Assembly (NCBI GenBank): GCA_027579435.1
Contig: JANBPK010000762.1
Location: 1 to 64,000 of the forward strand
Reading direction: 5' to 3'
Origin: Candolleomyces eurysporus
Lineage: Eukaryota; Basidiomycota; Agaricomycetes; Agaricales; Psathyrellaceae
Length of the DNA: 64,000 bases
The notes below the pieces were generated by a model that was not told the origin of the DNA, made no database searches, and worked only from the letters and a program-made list of their open reading frames with translations. Below, piece after piece: positions 12,612 through 23,881 of the stretch (position 1 is the first letter of the stretch; every line of letters starts with the position of its first letter). The translations under genes were made by a program, and so were the position numbers.

Positions 12612-14744
12612 TCACTTCTTTCCCGCAAGATCAGACACTTCAATCCAACGTTTCGGAATTCCTTTACCCGTCAGATACTCAACGACAGCTGGGGCCTGCT
12701 TGCCCTGGACTAGAACTTCCATCCCAGATCCCGCCGGCTTTCCAGCGGCGGGAGAAACTATAGAAAGCGTGTCAGAATTTATGGAAGTTCGCCTTCTACC
12801 AGTTGATTCACTTACTACCAGTCGCCCCGGCGCAACTCTTCCTCAGATCCTCAGCCATCTCTTCAGCGTCGACCAAGAAGGGCTCGAAGCCAGTGATCAT
12901 AGTCGAGGCTTTCCTCCCCTGTCTAATCTTCATGACCACCTGGATAGGCTTTAGCTGCCCTTTCCTATTCATAAGAGCCCCCGATCAGCGAGAATCATAA
13001 GATGAGTATGTTCAGAGATGTTGCGTACTTTGGTGCTGGATCTTTACCAGGTGCTCGGATTTCGTACCAGGCCTGCATCTTTGCCATAACTCTCTTCACC
13101 AGATCATCCCGCTTAATGAACTCGGGGAGCTCAGACCCGGTTTCCTGTCCCTTTCCTTTTGACTTCCCGCCGGACTTAGCAGCTAAGCATGCATTGAAAA
13201 GTTCATCGAGATTGATGTAGCTCTTGTCCCGTTTATTGATGAGGTCCTGGGCGGTAACATAATCAAACACCAGAGAGCGGATTTCCGTCGGGGTGTAAAG
13301 ACCGGAAGGGCTGGAACAGTTCCTTTAATACATCTAACACATGGGTGTGGTGAATCGACTTACTTTCCACCAAGCCCTTTGAAAAGATCAACAGTCACGA
13401 GGTGAGGCTTCCATAGTTCACGGATCTCCAGTTCCTGGGACGACCCTTCCGCCGCCAACCTCTCTTTCTCCTCCCGGGCAGCCTTCTTTGCCGCCTTTGC
13501 TTCGATGTCTCGGACAGTGGGGAACGAGACGTGGCCCTGGGCCAAGGGATGCTTCGCGTTAACGGACATGATGAGCAAGTCCGTTTGTTGCGAATGCTTC
13601 TGGGGCTGCTTGACTGTCATCAGACCAAGTTTCTCAGACGCTTTCAAGAACGCCGTCAGTGATTTATGTGTAGAAGTCTTGATGCTGATAGCCTGGGGAT
13701 CGATATGACTTTCATCGTCCCCACTCGGGCTCGAGGATGGGCGAAGAACAAAAGTCGGGAACGCAGGTCGAGAAGGCAAGATATAGTTCGAATAGAATTG
13801 CGTAGCTGGGATGGGATACGTGGATGCCGGAGCTGAAGCCAGCGGGCCCGTGATAGCCTGGAGCAGAGATTTCTGAAGCAGCTCGCTTATTTCTTGAGGC
13901 GTGTACGAAACAACAGCATCACTCGTCAACGCTTGCGGTTCTTGCTCGTCGATCTCCGAGGGTGGTGGGGGTGTAGCAGCGGCCTGGCTCTCGGAACTCG
14001 GCTCGTCTTGTGAGGATTCAGCTATCTGACCACCGATCTGGACCGCCTTATCGTCGGGAACATCAGGCTTTGAGCCCATGTCCCAGAGATAGTCTTTCCA
14101 GACGTGGGTCATGAGCACCGCCTTCCCCTTCTCCTTCCCGCCGGAAGTCAATTGATCGCTTGGTAAAGCCATTTGACCCACAGCAAGCGGAACAGATAGA
14201 TAGGCTTTATCATCTTTCCGAGAGTATTGTCGAACGGAGACCAGGGTGCCTTCTGCCAGTGAAGGTGTATGGTGAACGACTAGCTTCGATTACATGTGTG
14301 CGTTAGCCACTGCGCGGTAGAGGTGTTGTCAGGGAACTGACCTCCAGGAATCATGAGATCTGCGCCACCTGTTAGAATTGGTATAACCGCAGCTGGTGTT
14401 GAGAGGAAGGGCAGCAGGTCGTCCTTCTTCCAGAGCGTGTAAACTGTAGGGATCAATTCGTCGGATCCTTTCCCAATTGTAAACCACAGAGGGTCACCCT
14501 CACTCGAGAGGTATGCAACCTAGACCACATGTGTCAGACGAAAGCTGAGTGAATCTGGAGAACATACTCCTGGCTCCTCCAGATGAGTGCCGAATTTCAC
14601 TGATTCGATCCCATCGGGCACTAGCAGGTCACCGTCTTCAGGTGACAAGTTGAATGCTGATGTGACTCTCTGCTTCAGCTTTCGTCTATCAGAGCTGCGA
14701 AGAGCAGATGAAGTTTTGAGACTGCTGAGAGGTTTCTTGAACAT
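12612..14744 (-). CDS. TMA64: Translation initiation factor eIF2D/TMA64, copy 1
   Basis: eIF2D/Tma64 delivers tRNA to the 40S P-site independently of GTP and helps recycle 40S subunits after termination. The product starts MFKKPLSSLKTSSALRSSDR at 14744. It continues with a PUA-type region (LPSLL-like pre-PUA, VAYLSSEGDPLWFTIGKGSD, LIPTVYTLWKKDDLLPFLST). The central part contains VGQMALPSDQLTSGGKEKGK and MTHVWKDYLWDMGSK. An SWIB-like region follows (YTPTEIRSLVFDYVTAQDL...KRDKSYINLDEL). The C-terminal SUI1 domain reads GRKASTMITGFEPF, SGMEVLVQGKQAPAVVEYL and GKGIPKRWIEVSDLAGKK, with its stop at 12612. All exons I traced are open. Its divergent neighbour is F-box copy 1, and the 5' part of this gene is duplicated at 16563-16841. 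Confidence 0.87.
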
Positions 14745-15099
14745 TGTCGCAGTGGTGTTGAAGAGAGCCAACGATGAATGACAACACTCAAGAAGATAAG
14801 ATAAGATCATCTTTGATCATCAATCTGCCGCCTGAGACACTTGGGCCAAACTTGGGCTACGGCCAGGGGCAGTGATATACCGTTCCCCTCAGTTGGCGGG
14901 AAAGCGACTGAAAAAGGCTCGGATATCTGCAGATAACCTACGATGGTCTCTCCCCGCTCGCGTCCTCTGCCTCAAGTCAATGCGATCATGATCGAAATGG
15001 TACAGTAATCCGGTGGAGCCCGTTCAAATTTTAGGGTACAAGATCGCTCTAAAAATCCGCGCAAAACAGAGCAAGCCCACATTCTACTCCGCAACCACC
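14745..15099. promoter_or_regulatory. Divergent promoter of eIF2D copy 1 and F-box copy 1, with tandem GATA motif
   Basis: The genes on either side start in opposite directions 355 bp apart. GATAAGATAAGAT lies at 14795-14807, about 50 bp upstream of the eIF2D ATG, followed by an inverted pair ATGATC/GATCAT around 14805-14820. The region is copied at 16842-17195, with GATAAGATAAGAT at 16889-16901, as part of the tandem duplication. Confidence 0.5.
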
Positions 15100-16248
15100 A
15101 TGACCGGAAAACTGCCCGACGAATTGCTTCAAGAAATCCTGGAGACTCGATTATCTGTCGACTACCTAACGTTCGCCAAATGGTCTCCGGAGGGCCTCAT
15201 CACTAGGCGCTCTGAGGCGCTCGAACTACTCCTCGTATCCCGACGCTGGCAGCGGATTGCTCTCCCTTTGATGTGCGAGACCATCCTTCTCGCATCTCAA
15301 CAGGATGCGAAAATTCTGGCCTCTCTGCTGACTCGTCACAAGGGTATCGGTGCCCGCGTCAAAAAACTCCGCCTCGAGGGGGCATACGGCCAGATCTTGC
15401 GCAAGATCCTGATTTCCCTTCCCAACCTCTTATATCTATCCGTGTCTCTCACCGTCGCCTCGAAAAAGATGGCAGGAGGTTTATGCGCTGGACTGAGGCA
15501 TGTTAACCCAGAGTACGTGGTCGTGCGCGACAAAGGTCAACGGCACACCAATCAGGGAGAGCGGAACGTGGTCGACTCTCTGATCGAGTGTATGACTTCC
15601 GTTTGGACGAACATGGTCAGTACTCTTTCTGTGAAATGTCAGTGCCTGGAATGTTCACAGTGACCCTTCATGCTCCCAGAGATGGTATGACCATCCCGAC
15701 GACATTGGTCAAGAGTCATCCAACTGGGGATCCTATTGCGCGCGCCGAGACCGTGCTCGAGACCTAGCACTGGCTCTGCCCCGCATCCCAAAACTGGAGG
15801 TGGTATACATTACCTTCCCCCGCATTTACGTGACCGTTAAAAGACTTGAACAAGACCCCAATAATGTAATCCTCTGTGCACTGAAGAATCGTGCTGTCCG
15901 GAGGATCTACAGCCGGAGGGTATGGAGCGACCATGACATACTCAATGCCCAGAATCTACAAGAGGTTCTGAATCTCCACACTCGGCTTCGAGAGCTTCTT
16001 CATTTTCCAGTACCAGGTCCTCCGATCCCCCCACTAGAGTACGCTGCGATTGGCGACAGGAACGCGTGAGTCCCCCTTCTTCATTCATTAATTCTCTTTC
16101 TAAACAGTTTACACTCCTTTCCCTTAGCGGTGAATTCCTAGCAACCTTTGGTTTTGGATGCAGCTGCTGTTCTGTGACACACCCGTTGGTCGTGGGATAT
16201 CCGTACCCGTGTAGCGAGCGCTGCTACAAATTGTACCGCTTTGATTAA
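15100..16248 (+). CDS. F-box-type protein, copy 1
   Basis: Three exons, 15100-15615, 15680-16065 and 16128-16248, give about 340 residues. The start MTGKLPDELLQEILETRL is an F-box-like helix pair. SRRWQRIALPLMCETILLAS, a typical second half of fungal F-box segments, follows. The rest is leucine-rich without a clear repeat, and the C-terminus is Cys-rich (FGCSCCSVTHPLV...PCSERCYKLYRFD). F-box proteins link substrates to SCF ubiquitin ligases through Skp1; the substrate here is unknown. It is divergent from eIF2D copy 1. It and its flanks are nearly identical to the copy at 34686 and closely similar to that at 17196. Confidence 0.72.
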
Positions 16249-16562
16249 CGGCATATGTATTATCCTCGTAGGTAGTTAAATTTGTATGACAGAGGCTATA
16301 ACTACTGCCAACAAAATGGCGCTCTGCTCCTGACTGAGGTTGCGCTTGGGCGAGTCAGGCAAGTGAACAGATGGAATGAGGTTATGAAATGTGCTCAAGG
16401 ATATTCTGCAAGCTGCCACCCACTGTCGATCCAACACCCAAAATTCATGAAATGTTTCAGGTTGTTTTCGAGTGCATGAATGGAATTCGGAACGAAACGG
16501 TCCTCTACTCTGACGATGCTATTCGACCAGTACATTTGATCATCTTCTAATAACTGACTGCC
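16249..16562. repeat. Duplicated F-box downstream block, ending at a duplication junction
   Basis: This block recurs at 18339-18654, 26740-27015 and 35836-36180. Shared landmarks are TGCCAACAAAATGGCGCTC, CAAGGATATTCTGCAAGCTG and TCTACTCTGACGATGCTATT. In the other copies the block runs into a tyrosinase 3' end; here it switches at about 16562/16563 into the interior of eIF2D. No protein is supported. Confidence 0.75.
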
Positions 16563-16841
16563 TTTCCCAATTGTGAACCACAGAGGGTCGCCCTCGCTCG
16601 AGAGGTATGCAACCTAGACCGCATATGTCAGACGAAAGCTTCGTGAATCTGGAGAACATACTCCTGGCTCCTCCAGATGAGTGCTGAATTTCACTGATTC
16701 GATGCCATCGGCGGGCACCAGCAGGTCACCGTCTTCAGGTGACAAGTTGAATGCCGATGTGACTCTCTGCTTCAGCTTCCGTCTATCAGAGCTGCGAAGA
16801 GCAGAGGAATTTTTGAGATTGTGGAGAGGTTTCTTGAACAT
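16563..16841 (-). pseudogene. eIF2D 5'-end fragment
   Basis: The reverse strand from 16841 reads MFKKPLHNLKNSSALRSSDR and continues like eIF2D copies 1 and 2, with one extra residue (VPADGIESV for VPDGIESV). It runs through the first intron and stops matching at 16563, within the second exon (CACAGAGGGTCGCC). Only the first ~80 codons remain, so it cannot make the factor. It is the left edge of the 2.1-kb tandem duplication and keeps the promoter with its GATA motif. Confidence 0.85.
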
Positions 16842-17195
16842 TGTCGTGGTGTTGAAGAGAGCCGACGATGAATAACAACACTCGAAAAGATAAGATAAGA
16901 TCTTTGATCATCAATCTGCCGCCTGAGACGCTGGCACTTGGGCTACGGCCAGGGGCGGAGGGCCAAGTGATATACCGTTCCCCTCAGCTGGCGGGAAAGC
17001 GACTGAAAAAGGCTCGGATATCTGCAAATAACCTACAATATGGTCTCTCCCCGCTCGCGTCCTCTGCCTCAAGTCAATGCGATCATGATCGAAATGGTAC
17101 AGTAATCCAGTGGAGCCCGTTCAAATTTTAGGGTAAAGATCGCTCTAAAAATCCGCGCAAAACAGAGCAAGCCCACATTCTACTCCGCAACCACC

Positions 17196-18338
17196 ATGAC
17201 CGGAAAACTGCCCGACGAATTGCTTCAAGAAATCCTGGCGATTCGATTATCTGTCGACTACCGAACGTTTGCCAAACGGTCTCCGGAGGGCCTCATCACG
17301 AGGCGCTCTGAGGCGCTCGAACTACTCCTCGTATCCCGACGCTGGCAGCGGATCGCTCTCCCTTTGATGTGCGAGACCATCCTTCTCGCATCTCAACAAG
17401 ATGCGAAAATCCTGGCCTCTCTGCTGACTCGCCACAAAGGTATCGGTGCCCGCGTCAAAAAACTCCGCCTCGAGGGGGCATATGGCCAGATTTTGCGCAA
17501 GATCCTGATTTCCCTTCCCAACCTCTCATATCTATCCGTATCTCTCACCGTCGCCTCTAAAAAGGTGGCACAAGGTTTGTGCGCTGGACTCAGGCGCGTT
17601 AACCCAGAGTACGTGGTCGTGCACGACAAAGGTCAACGGTTCACCAATCAGGGAGAGCGGAACGTGGTCGACTCTCTGATCGAGTGTATGACTTCCGTTT
17701 GGACGAACATGGTCAGTATTCTTTGTGTGAAATGTCCGTACCTGGAATGTTAACAGTGTGATTCTTCATTCCCAGAGATGGTATAGCCATCCGGACGACG
17801 TCGGTGAAGGGCCATCCAACTGGAGATCCTATTCCGCGCGCCGAGACCGTGCTCGAGACCTGGCACTGGCTCTGCCTCGCATCCCAAAACTGGAGGTGGT
17901 ATACGTTACCTTCCCCATTTACACCGTGAAAATACTTGAACACGACCCCGATAACGTAATCCTCTGTGCACTGAAGAATCGTGCTGTCCGGGGGATCTAC
18001 AGCAGGGGGATATGGAGCGACCCTAACATACTCAATGCCCAGAATCTACAAGAGGTTCTGAATCTCCACCCTCGGCTTCGAGAGCTTCTGCATTTTCCAG
18101 TACGAGGTCCTTCGATCCCCTCACTAGACTACGCTGCGATTGGCAACAGGAACACGTGAGTCCCCCTTCTTCATTCATTCATTCTCTTTCTAAACACTTG
18201 TTACTCCTTTCCCTTAGCGGTGAATTCCTAGCAACCTTTGATTTTGGATGCAGCTGCCGTTCTATGACACACCCGTTTGTCGTGAGATATGCGTACCCGT
18301 GTGGTGATCGCTGCTACAAATTGTACCGCTTCTATTGA
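17196..18338 (+). CDS. F-box-type protein, copy 2
   Basis: Its three-exon structure matches copy 1: 17196-17711, 17776-18155 and 18218-18338. Start MTGKLPDELLQEILAIRLS, then SRRWQRIALPLMCETILLAS. The third exon codes FGCSCRSMTHPFVVRYAYPC and ends in KLYRFY. All exons are open. The ATG lies 2096 bp after that of copy 1, which equals the unit of the tandem duplication. It differs from copies 1 and 3 at many sites, for example losing one residue in FPIYTVKILEHD. Its right neighbour is tyrosinase copy 1, convergent with it. Confidence 0.72.
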
Positions 18339-18656
18339 CGGCATATGTATTATCCTCGTAGGTAGTTTTAAATTTGCCTACTATAACTATTGCCAACAAA
18401 ATGGCGCTCTTCTCCTGACTGAGGTCGTACCTGGGAGAGTCAGGCAGGTGAGCGAATGGAACGAGGCTATGAGCTGTGCTCAAGGATATTCTGCAAGCTG
18501 CCACCCACTGTCGATCCAACACCCAAAATTCATGAACTTATATAGGTTGTTCTCCAGTGCATGAATAAAATTCTGAACGAAATGGTTCTCTACTCTGCCA
18601 ACGCTATTCGACAAGTACTCTGGATCAGCTTCTAACAACTGGCTGCCACGATCGGC

Positions 18657-20022
18657 CTAGTAAGTATAGCAGTATGGCTCCAGACGAGGATCCATAGCAT
18701 CACGAAGAGTGACCCAGGGAGTCGCGAGGCCAGGGTAGGGAAGTTGATAGTCCAATGTGACTTCGCCAAAGGGAGGCTGATAGTTTACTATTCCGCCAAT
18801 CTGGTATAGCCTATTGTTCAAGTCAGCGTTCTGCCATTGCCACCAGATGCGGTCCAATCCAGCGTGATGCAAAAAGAAGATGGGATCTAGTAGAGAGTTG
18901 AGCCAATCAAAACAAATATACCTGCGAGTTGAGAAAGCAACTGACCGTTGGGACTGGTATAGAAACTTATCATATCACCACCCGTAAATCCATGTCCGGC
19001 ATCGTGGAGGCGAGAATCGGGCTTGAACGGAAGGCCATCCAACGAGTTCCAGAAATTGTCATAGGTGGTCTGGCTCATGATATTGGAAATATGAGGCTGG
19101 CTGAGGGACGGGCGAAGTTCTTCATGGAATCCTCTAACTAGGCAGTGATCAGTGAAGCGACGCCCTGGCCCGACGTGTAGAACAAGATTGGCAAAGGGAC
19201 CAGTCTGAACACATCCTTTCATGAATTCAGGGATGATAGGGAATGGGGTGCCATCGTCGTCCGTAGGTGGGGTGTATGTACCGGCGACACCGTCTCCACC
19301 GAACCCGGTCACTGGGTCGAATAAAGGTGACTGTTGAATTCTGAGAGACATAAGGCTAGGTTTGATAAGTGTATCCAGTGCATCACCCACGGTGTATTGC
19401 CATTAGTATCTCGAGTCCAGTCCCAGTAGCTGAGTATAAAGTTAGAAACATATTGTAAAATGAGAAACCTCCCTGAGGGCTCACGGGAAAGGTCCAGCGT
19501 AGTTACAGTCACGCAGGGCTTGGTGATGAAGATAACCGAAATGCCTGTGCCAAGGCAAGAATTGCCCCTAGAATGCCATAAGCGATTGGGATGCAGGAGC
19601 ACAGGATAGGAAAGACTCACGACACCATGAACTCTTTCCGCAGCGTTGCTGTGGCTCAACGAGAATTCGTCAAACCGAGTGAACTTGTTCGGCAGAGTGG
19701 TGTTGAGGGCCCGTCGCTGTTGCAGACATTTGACTGCACGGATATAATCCCGCTTGTGCGTAGCACTCAGGTCTCGCCTACATACAATGTATCAGTTAGA
19801 GACGGTTCCGTCGGAGAATTCAGAAAAGATTGAGCCTCACCATTCTTTACGAACAGCAAGACGCTTGCATCTTCGTGGGCCACCACTGCCCGAGTGACTA
19901 GCATCAGTAGCCTCGGGCTCGAGTTCGACGTACTCGACACCATCTGTCGCAGCCTGGGGCAGCGCCGAGGTGAAGACAGCAAGGAAGATGATCAAAAGGC
20001 TGCACAAGACGCGGGGAATCAT
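18657..20022 (-). CDS. Secreted tyrosinase, copy 1
   Basis: Tyrosinases are type-3 copper oxidases that hydroxylate monophenols and oxidise diphenols, often for melanin or cell-wall pigments. Six exons join in phase (20022-19841, 19777-19621, 19567-19485, 19429-19391, 19340-18946, 18886-18657), giving 361 residues. MIPRVLCSLLIIFLAVFTSA is a signal peptide. The CuA site is given by SLSHSNAAERVHGV and GQFLPWHRHFGYLHHQAL, with three histidines at the expected spacing. YWDWTRD and FDPVTGFGGDG follow. CuB is LHDAGHGFTGGDM and DPIFFLHHAGLDRIWWQWQ. The chain ends EPYCYTY soon after CuB, so the long C-terminal lid domain of many fungal tyrosinases is missing. Two paralogues lie at 27403 and 36188. 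Confidence 0.85.
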
Positions 20023-20059
20023 CAGAGCGGCTGCTAGGGCAAGCCTTGCCAGAAAATCG

Positions 20060-20070
20060 AGCTGTTATAT
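20060..20070 (-). promoter_or_regulatory. TATA box of tyrosinase copy 1
   Basis: On the reverse strand AGTATATAACAGC lies about 40-48 bp upstream of the start codon. The same TATATAACAGCTCGATTT block stands at the same distance in copy 2 (near 28823-28829) and copy 3 (near 37611-37617). The close spacing implies a very short 5' leader. Confidence 0.5.
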
Positions 20071-21178
20071 ACTGATAGGCGCTGGGTGCGTCATGTGAAT
20101 GTGCTCGTGGCAGGGTAACAGAGGCAAATGAGCTTGAAGTAATGATAGAATCGAAGCGAACGTAAACGCCTGATGGTGGAAATGCAGACCAGGCGTGTAC
20201 TGACATACCAGGAACGTCGATGAGAAAGCTTCTCCACGAACCGTTCACTAGGTGACTGCGATAATCAAGGAAACGCCGATCCGTATCAATAACGAGCCCA
20301 CAAGGACACACAAATTTAGACTGAGAATCGAAGGTTGGACGTCTTTGCATGCCCCCAGAAACGGGCCAGACGCTCCTGCCTGGTCCGGACAAATTGGATG
20401 ACGAACGGCCATACAAATCACAGATTCTGTCATCTGTCTAGATGGAGAATCTGTGCTGTAATGCCGTCCATAAGTATGGAGGTAACAGAAGTTTGGAAGA
20501 CACACCCCGTGCCCTTGGTACGACTGGAAGTCAGTCGAACAATGTTCCCGAAATTAAAGGCGGGGTAAGTACTATTGGATTGAAGGGATGGACGCAGCAT
20601 TTTCCATATATCCCGATAAAAGGAGCCTTTGGTTCCGAGCATGTAGCTTTACGGCAAAGCCAGAGGCGTCGTGACCAAGTTGTGACACCTTGCCCTACCC
20701 ACCGCGTGTCTTGACATCTATCCTAGTGGGCTAGCACCCTGAGCAACGAATGCTCGGATAGAACATACCTGTTCCAGAGCAAATTGAATGAAGATCTGGA
20801 CTTGCATTTGTGTGTACGCAGACTGTCCGATGGGGAGGAGAAAGAGGCGTTTGGGAGGCATGAGAAATGCCTCTGGTGCGGTACCGGTCTTATCGGAGCG
20901 GATCGAATCAGCTGGACTCCGAGTGGCCCGGTCCTACATTGGGTGAACCCACACCGCACTCGAAATCCTCTGGTACTGAACGAGGTAGCAACATATCATA
21001 TTGAATCACGTCAAACAGGGTAGGAAGCAAATCCATAACTTCATACTAACGACAACACTTTTGGGCGACCTCAATTGTGTTTGCTTTCGCTGCCTCATTT
21101 CTTCTAATCCTCCTCGACTTCACTATCATGACCATCCTCCTTTCGTTGTTATGTGCTCAACCAGGGGCGGCGATATTT
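20071..21178. repeat. Tyrosinase upstream block, copy 1
   Basis: About 900 bp upstream of tyrosinase is shared with 28830-29660 and 37618-38650. Landmarks include GAGAAAGCTTCTCC, the GGCCAGACGCTCCT string and GGGGAGGAGAAAGAGGC. The copies contain different small deletions and no frame survives in all three. It is best read as duplicated promoter DNA. The part after about 21050 has no counterpart that I noticed. Confidence 0.65.
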
Positions 21179-21360
21179 GCTAGGGAGTGTTCGATATGCA
21201 TCCTTCGAAGTATGGAAGTCCCACCTTGACGGAATCGCCGATGATGGCCTCGAGCTTCCGTCGTTCAGTGGTCTGCCCCACAACCATTTATTAGCTCACA
21301 CCCTCGAGATAATGAATGGGTAGCTGCAATAAGCCTGTGGCCAATCAGTCTTTCATTAAA
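21179..21360 (-). pseudogene. DIM1 internal fragment
   Basis: The reverse strand matches the DIM1 region 11699-11890: IIGDSVKVGLPYFEGCISNTP corresponds to [21 protein letters not shown]. It stops at 21179, inside the catalytic NTPYQISS segment. On the other side it jumps from DIM1 position ~11890 to ~12480, so the 5' half of DIM1 (about 590 bp) is missing. It is a remnant carried along with eIF2D copy 2. Confidence 0.8.
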
Positions 21361-21383
21361 TATTCTGACGTTTGTTCCCCCCA

Positions 21384-21396
21384 GATAAGATAAGAT
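21384..21396. promoter_or_regulatory. GATA motif copy next to the DIM1 remnant
   Basis: GATAAGATAAGAT is retained from the duplicated DIM1 promoter (12497-12509). It now lies just downstream of eIF2D copy 2 and has no gene to drive. Confidence 0.4.
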
Positions 21397-21480
21397 GACC
21401 GACGTTTCATGCGTCATTCTCAATCTCGAAGAGAGATTTTGACTCGGTCAGAACATCGTTACATCCTGAGAAGCTAAATG

Positions 21481-23626
21481 CTACACGCGGACATATCTCT
21501 TCTTCTTTCCCCGAAGACCAGACACTTTAATCCAGGGTTCCGGAATTCCCTTACCCATCAAATACTGAACGACGGCGGGGGCATGCTTGCCCTGCACTAA
21601 AACTTCCATCCCAGATCCCGCCGGCTTTCCGGCAATGGGAGAAACTATAGAAAGCGCGTCAGACTTCGTGAAGTTCGCCTTCTAGCAGTTAATTCGCTTA
21701 CTACCAGTCGCCGCGGCGCAACTCTTCCTCAGATCCTCAGCCATCTCTTCAGCGTCGACCAAGAATGGCTCGAAGCCAGTGATCATAGTCGAGGCTTTGC
21801 TCCCCTCTCTGATCTTTGGGACCACTTGGATAGGCTTTAGCTGCCCTTTCCTATTCATAAGAGCCCCCGATCAGTGAGAATCATAGGATGAGTATGTAGG
21901 GAGATGCTGCGTACTCTGGTACTGGATCTTTACCAGGTGCTCGGATTTCGTACCAGGCCTGCATCTTTGCTATAATTTTATTCACCAGATCATCCCGCTT
22001 AACCAACTTAGGGAGCTCAGACCCGGTTCCCTCTGCTTTTCCTTTTGACTTTNCCCCCGGGCTTAGGAGCCAGGCACGCGTTGAAAAGTTCATCGAGATT
22101 GATGTAGCTCTGGTCCTCTTTATTGATGAGGTCCCGGGCGGTAACATATTCGAACACCAGGGAGCGGATTTCCGTCGGGGTATAAGCGCCGGAAGGGCTG
22201 GAGCAATTCCTTGAGTACATCTGGCACATGAGTATACTGAAATGACCTACTTTCCACCAAGGCCTTTGAAAAGATCAACGGTCACAAGGTGAGGCTCCCA
22301 CCATTCGCGGATTTCCAGTTCCTGGGACAAGTCGTCCGCCGCCAACCTGTCTTTCTCCTCACGGGCAGCCGTCTCGGCCGCCTTCGCTTCTCTGTCTCCG
22401 ACTGTGAGGAACGAGACGTGGCTCTGGACCAAGGAATGCTTCGCGTTTACGGACATGACGAGCGAGTCCGTTTGTTGCGAATGCTTCTGGGGGTGCTTGA
22501 CTGTCACCAAACCAAGTTTCTCAGAGGCTTTCAAGAACAACGTCAATGATTTATGTGTAGAGGTCTTAATGCTGATACTCTGGGGATCGATATGACTTTC
22601 ATCGTCCTCACTTGGGCTCGAGGATGGGCGAAGAACAAAAGTCGGGAACGCAGGCCTAGAAGGCAAGATATAGTTCGTATAGAATTGCGTAACTGGGATG
22701 GGATAAGTTGACGCCGGAGCTGAAGCCAGCGGGCCCGTGATAGCCTGGAGCAGAGATTTCTGAAGCAGCTCGCTAATTTCTTCAGGCGTGTACAAAACAC
22801 CAACATCACTCGGCAACGCTTGTGGCTCTTGCTCGTCGATCTCCGAGGGTGGTGGGGATATAGCAGCGGCCTGGATCCCAGAGCCCAGCTCGTCTTGTGA
22901 GGATTCAGCTATCTGACCACCAATCTCGACCGCCTTATCGTTGGGAACATCAGGCTTTGAGCCCATGTCCCAGAGATAGTCTTTCCAGACGTGGGTCATG
23001 AGCACCGCCTTCTTCTGCTCCTTCCCGCCGGAAGTCAATTGATCGCTTGGTAAAGCCATTCGGCCCACAGCAAGCGGAACGGATAGATAAGCCTTATCAT
23101 CTCCCTGCGAGTATTGTCGAATGGAGACCAGGGTGCCTTCTGCTAGTGAAGGTGGGTGGTGGACGACTAAGTTACATGTGAACTTTAGCCACTGCATGGT
23201 AGAGGTCCTGTAAGGAGACCGACCTTCAGGGGTCATGAGATCTGTGCCACCTGTTAGGATAGGTATAACCGCAGCTGGTGTTGAGAGGAAGGGCAGCAGG
23301 TCGTCCTTCTTCCAGAGAGTGTAAATTGTAGGGATCAATTCGTCGGATCCTTTCCCAATTGTAAACCACAGAGGGTCGCCCTGACTCGAGAGGTATGCAA
23401 CCTAGACCACGGATATTAGATGAGGGCTTCACCAATCTAGAGAACATACTCCTAGTTCCTCCAAATGAGATTTGAATTTCACTGATTCGATGCCATCGGG
23501 CACCAGCAGGTCACCGTCTTCAGGTGACAGGTTGAAAGCCGACATGACTCTCTGCTTCAGTTTCCGTCTATCAGAACTGCGAAGAGCAGATGAAGTTTTA
23601 AGATTGCTGAGAGGTTTCTTAAACAT
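21481..23626 (-). CDS. Translation initiation factor eIF2D/TMA64, copy 2
   Basis: This is a second near-complete eIF2D. It starts MFKKPLSNLKTSSALRSSDR at 23626 and contains VAYLS..., TLWKKDDLLPFLSTPAAVIP, the large exon 23338-22247 (for example LPSDQLTSGGKEQKKAVLMT), a SWIB-like exon and a SUI1-domain end. One N at 22053 adds a base against copy 1 and shifts the frame inside a Gly/Lys-rich linker; without it the frame is restored. The last codons differ from copy 1: the stop after AGKK is lost and the protein runs on as KKRYVRV to a TAG at 21481. The GATA box in its promoter (23694-23701) is shortened to one unit. Whether it is functional or a young pseudogene is open. Confidence 0.75.
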
Positions 23627-23881
23627 CGTCGTGGTTTCGAAGAGAGTTTTGAGGTTGAATCAATGAATGACGACGTAAACAATACTTGAAAAGATAAGAT
23701 CACTGTGGGAACCAGCGTGTCGGCAATCCAGCAGGTTTGGGTTCCTTCATTCTTCTGACCAACGGACCTTATTGTTAGTTCCAACAATACCGCGTTCCGT
23801 CTGGAGTATAAAGAAGAACAGACCTAGGCTCCCCCCTAATTATATCTCCTCGCTTTGTTCCTCTCGGCAACTTTACTCTTA

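Noticed and set aside
19904..20416. 170-codon open frame upstream of tyrosinase copy 1
   Set aside because: It overlaps the tyrosinase start in another frame and is interrupted or shortened in the other two copies.
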